A DNA stretch of 64,000 nt from Gluconobacter potus (GTDB lineage: Bacteria; Pseudomonadota; Alphaproteobacteria; Acetobacterales; Acetobacteraceae), in assembly GCF_015244705.1 (NCBI RefSeq), contig NZ_JABCQF010000002.1, forward strand, positions 434,001 through 498,000, read 5' to 3'. A program made the position numbers and the translations under genes. Below, in pieces: positions 60,958-64,000 of the stretch. Under the pieces are notes generated by a model. The model made no database searches. It was not told the DNA's origin and saw nothing but the letters and a program-made list of their open reading frames with translations. Every line of letters begins with the position of its first letter. Position 1 is the stretch's first letter.

Positions 60958-63276
60958 TCAGAACCTGATCCGTACACCGCCAAAAAACGCGCATGGCGTT
61001 CCGGCATAGATCGACCCGGTCTTGGCTGCGAGGACGTCGCGCCCGGCCTGCTGCCCGTTGGCCAGCAGCGTATCGCTGATGTCTGTTGCGCCGGCAGCAT
61101 AGGTCAGGTTGGCCACGTTCTGCACTTCGAAATAGCTATGGAGGCGATGGATCCATCCCAGGCGAGAGGGCGGATCATAGTGAATTTCGAGGTTCAGCAA
61201 AGCATAGGACGGCGCTTTGAGAATATTGGCGTTATCGATGTAGAAGGCGCTTCGCCAGGTGACTTCCGCAAACGCCCCCAGACCCTGAAACCATCCGTCC
61301 GGCTGATCATAGAGAACACGCGCATCGAGGAAATGCGGCATGACGCCGGGGATCAGGTTGCCCTTGCGCGAAAAACTGCGTGCCAGAGTGCTGTTGGACA
61401 GAACCTCTGTATATTTCGTGTAGATCTGGTTGTCATAGGTATAGGACAGCTTCAGACGCGCACCCGGCAGTGCGACGCGCCATGGCTGCCATGTCGCGCC
61501 GAGTTCGACGCCACGATGCTGGGAGGCCGGCGCGTTGAACGTATAGCTTCCGGCGGGAGTATTAACCCCTGCCGACTGGCTGACGAGCTCGTTTCTGTAG
61601 AATTCATAGAATCCCGTCGCCTGGATATTGAGGCTCGGCGAGGGGTGCCACTCGGCACCAAGATCGAAACCAAGGCTCGTCTCGCTTTTGAGCTGTGTAT
61701 TGTTGCCGTAGGTACCCTGTGGCGTCACGAAGAAGCTCGAATATCCGGGCGTCGCATAGGCCGTGCCGACCCGGGTGTGGAGGGTCAGAGTCTGTGACGG
61801 TGCGTAGACCAGGGAAGCCTCCGGTGCGAGCTGGAAGAAGCGTCGGTTGACGGTGATATCGCGCTGGGTCGTCGAAGATTCCGTATGGGTGTAGAGCGTC
61901 TCGACGGCGCCGACGTCAGACTGTGTACCGCCAAGCCCCACCACAGCGTGCCAGCGCGGTGCAAACTGCCAGTCTTCCTGAAAGCGAAGGCCGATATTCC
62001 ACTGATGTCCGTAGGACGTGGAATTCAGCGTCCCACGCGTGGCACCGCCCTGAGGTGTGAGATTGTAAACCTGATAGCCGTAATCCATGTAATCGAAGCT
62101 GGCCCCCACGAAACTGGTCAGGGGTGTTCTGCTCACATGTCCGTGGTTCGTCAGATCGGTCTGGACGTTATAGGAATTGAATGGGCCTACGAACGCAGTG
62201 GTCGAGGTGGGCTGATCGATGTGACGCTGGTCGTAGGTGAACTGTGTGCGCCAGGTTGTCCGCGGGTCGAAATCGTGCTCCCAGCGCAGGCCGGTAATCG
62301 TGCGTCGGTCGAAACGGCCCAGGCCCGCCTGTTGTGGGCTTGTCGTCTGATACGCCCCATAGGCACCATTGGTGAGAAGATTGACCGAGGCGCAGCCGGC
62401 CGCCGCCGACGCGGCATTGGCACAGCCGTTCTGGTAGGGGTTGGTCCGGAACTGATTGAGTGAAAGGCGCAATGGCAGGGACGTGTCCGTGACATTGTTG
62501 ACGAATTTCAGGATCAGTCGGTCCGACGGCGTCAGACTGATGCGCAGACGCATATTTTCAGTTGAAGTATTGTAGCGGCTGTTTGGGATGAACCCGTTGC
62601 CACGCACATCACTGCCGAACAGCATGAAATCGTAGGATTTGTTGCCCGCGCCAATTGTCATATAGTTATTGAACGTTCCGAAACTTCCGAAATCCGAGCC
62701 CAGTTCAAGGCCGTGAATATTCGCTCCGTTGCGCGTCCTGAAATTGATCGCGCCATTGATTGCATAGTTGCCGTAGAGCGTTGAGGCAGGCCCCTGAAAG
62801 ACGTCCACGCCTTCATACGCATGCGGATCAATCAGGTCGGCGCGTGCGGTGCCGTCCGGTTGTGTCATGGGAAACCCGTCTTCCGTAACCTGGATATTCT
62901 TCAGGCCGTAGGATTGTCGTGCGCCGGAGCCACGGACCGAAACAACAGTGTCTCGCGGGCCATTTCCCTGAAGAAATGTAACACCAGGAACGGTTGCCAT
63001 CATATCGGCGACTGACTGCGCACTCCGGTTGGCGAAATCAGATCGTTCGGCGCTGTAGGTGGTCTGTCCAGTGGGATGAAGTGTCGCCGAGGCGCGCGAC
63101 ATACCGGTGACGACGATATGTTCCGGATGAACGACAGGGCGTGAACGGGTCTGGGGTGTCAGGATACGCCTGACGCGCTTGTGTGGCTGTTGCGCAATGG
63201 CAGGGAAGATCCAGGCGAGGGCGCAGGCAAGTGCAACCGCCTCCAGAGAGCGGGTGGAACAAAACGGCTGTTTCAT
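60958..63276 (-). CDS. TonB-dependent receptor in the metal locus
   Basis: The 772-residue precursor has a signal peptide (ALACALAWIFPAIAQ). The plug domain (MMATVPGVTFLQGNGPRDTVVSVRGSGARQSYGLKNIQVTEDG, then PASTLYGNYAINGAINFRT) leads into a long barrel ending in FFGGVRIRF with the terminal Phe. The partner genes suggest iron-chelate or copper uptake. Other in-frame starts (63300) are possible. DUF2946 lies upstream and PepSY downstream. Confidence 0.92.
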   Translation of the reverse strand: MKQPFCSTRSLEAVALACALAWIFPAIAQQPHKRVRRILTPQTRSRPVVHPEHIVVTGMSRASATLHPTGQTTYSAERSDFANRSAQSVADMMATVPGVTFLQGNGPRDTVVSVRGSGARQSYGLKNIQVTEDGFPMTQPDGTARADLIDPHAYEGVDVFQGPASTLYGNYAINGAINFRTRNGANIHGLELGSDFGSFGTFNNYMTIGAGNKSYDFMLFGSDVRGNGFIPNSRYNTSTENMRLRISLTPSDRLILKFVNNVTDTSLPLRLSLNQFRTNPYQNGCANAASAAAGCASVNLLTNGAYGAYQTTSPQQAGLGRFDRRTITGLRWEHDFDPRTTWRTQFTYDQRHIDQPTSTTAFVGPFNSYNVQTDLTNHGHVSRTPLTSFVGASFDYMDYGYQVYNLTPQGGATRGTLNSTSYGHQWNIGLRFQEDWQFAPRWHAVVGLGGTQSDVGAVETLYTHTESSTTQRDITVNRRFFQLAPEASLVYAPSQTLTLHTRVGTAYATPGYSSFFVTPQGTYGNNTQLKSETSLGFDLGAEWHPSPSLNIQATGFYEFYRNELVSQSAGVNTPAGSYTFNAPASQHRGVELGATWQPWRVALPGARLKLSYTYDNQIYTKYTEVLSNSTLARSFSRKGNLIPGVMPHFLDARVLYDQPDGWFQGLGAFAEVTWRSAFYIDNANILKAPSYALLNLEIHYDPPSRLGWIHRLHSYFEVQNVANLTYAAGATDISDTLLANGQQAGRDVLAAKTGSIYAGTPCAFFGGVRIRF

Positions 63277-63342
63277 GATGTCAGACCTGAAAAAACGCAA
63301 AAAACCTTCCGTCGCAGCAGCGAAGAAGGCACAGAGTCAGCG

Positions 63343-63741
63343 TCAGATCAGATGGGGAGGACCTTGGGCGAAAAGGCTGCACAACTGCCTGAGTGGCGGC
63401 CCCCGAACTGGTGGGAAGCACCAGAAAACGGACAGACAGGTTACAAACCGTGCGACGAAAACGACGAGGGCACAGGCCAGTACGAAAGTCGCCAGCAGAT
63501 CGTCCAGAAGGAGAACGCCATCACCCATGTCTGCGGAATGGTGATGGGTGGGGCCGTTCTGGCCACTGTCCTGACTGTCGCAGAGAGTAGAGAGCTGGCT
63601 CAGTTGCGCGAACGGGTCGTCGAGTGCGACCTGCGGCAACGGAAGACTGCCGATGCTCAGACGAATCATAACGGCAAGCAGGACCAGGGGCCAAAAGGCC
63701 AGCCACCTCCTGTCATGTCGCGTGATCCAAAGCATCATCAT
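63343..63741 (-). CDS. DUF2946-like membrane protein
   Basis: A 132-residue protein with a first helix (WLAFWPLVLLAVMIRLSIG), a conserved Cys near FAQLSQLSTLCDSQ, a His cluster (THHHSADMGDG), a second helix (LLLDDLLATFVLACALVVFVARF) and an end SLFAQGPPHLI like the ARGPP tail of DUF2946. Members are often next to TonB copper receptors. It stands 66 bases upstream of the TonB receptor on the same strand. The family link is by pattern. Confidence 0.7.
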   Translation of the reverse strand: MMMLWITRHDRRWLAFWPLVLLAVMIRLSIGSLPLPQVALDDPFAQLSQLSTLCDSQDSGQNGPTHHHSADMGDGVLLLDDLLATFVLACALVVFVARFVTCLSVFWCFPPVRGPPLRQLCSLFAQGPPHLI

Positions 63742-63765
63742 ACAATTAGAACGCTCTGAGCATTT

Positions 63766-63990
63766 TCACCAGACGATGTCGTCCTGAAATTCCTGCCGCG
63801 TCACTATGCCTGCGTATGCGTTGCAGTTGTTTTGCTGGATCAGGATTTTCAGCGTGTCGTTCAATGTCGACTTTAATGAAAATTCCTCGGCTACTTGAAT
63901 GGCTGCTATGAGCGCGCATCCCGTCTGTCGGCTACATTTCCGTCTGAGAGATCGTCCGGGTTGGAACGGCGGACCGTCTGTATCGCGCAC
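63766..63990 (-). CDS. Unknown frame at the window edge (possibly partial)
   Basis: 74 residues visible (start at an in-frame GTG, 63990); the frame stays open to the window edge, so it may continue past it. It contains RSLRRKCSRQTGCALIAA and ends IVTRQEFQDDIVW. No family is recognised. It could be the C-terminus of a larger protein or a shadow. Confidence 0.3.
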   Translation of the reverse strand: MRDTDGPPFQPGRSLRRKCSRQTGCALIAAIQVAEEFSLKSTLNDTLKILIQQNNCNAYAGIVTRQEFQDDIVW

Positions 63991-64000
63991 AAACTGGCTG

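Overview
The window reads as ordinary chromosomal DNA of a GC-rich alphaproteobacterium. An acetic acid bacterium (Acetobacteraceae), most likely Gluconobacter, fits best. This rests on gene content and order (fused aroK-aroB, spoT-acpS-lepB-rnc-era, pyrH-to-lpxI, rpmH-to-argB, hsp20-DUF1150), the periplasmic sugar-type TonB receptors and the protein style. It is an inference, because no 16S gene or other strict marker is present. I saw no rRNA, tRNA, CRISPR array, complete insertion sequence or prophage.

Layout. 0-8 kb (minus strand): a secreted endonuclease/phosphatase-fold protein cut by the window edge, beta-carbonic anhydrase, alaS, a GtrA-type membrane protein, an OmpA-family porin and a fused shikimate kinase/dehydroquinate synthase. 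8-23.7 kb (mixed strands): xerD, accA, a CinA-type domain protein, an SMP-30 lactonase, a GNAT-Nudix fusion, a Rieske oxygenase, a TonB receptor, a DUF815 ATPase, yajC, sodB, a beta-hydroxyacid dehydrogenase, msrPQ, and an overlapping pair made of a NYN nuclease and a degenerate uracil-DNA-glycosylase-like protein. 23.9-42.4 kb (plus strand): a dense housekeeping block for stringent response, protein export, RNA processing, phospholipid, isoprenoid and outer-membrane biogenesis (rpoZ to gloA).

42.3-55 kb: the rpmH-rnpA-yidD-yidC-engB-argB cluster, an inactive-looking GGDEF protein, dapD-dapE for lysine and peptidoglycan precursors, the def-fmt-truA set for translation start and tRNA modification, and a small heat-shock gene with a sigma-32-like promoter and a ROSE-like RNA thermometer candidate, followed by DUF1150 and RidA genes.

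55-59 kb is the least ordinary part. pabB-pabC (folate) is flanked by gene debris: a membrane-protein frame broken by an in-frame TAG on one side, and a RelE-toxin remnant with an in-frame TGA plus a perfect 26-bp palindrome on the other. 59-63.8 kb is a metal-handling locus: an SCO1-type copper protein convergent with DUF2946, TonB receptor and PepSY membrane protein genes. The most interesting leads are the NYN/UDG-like pair, the orphan HisKA-like mini-protein at 42.4 kb, the thermosensor candidate at 53.7 kb and the decayed elements around pabBC.
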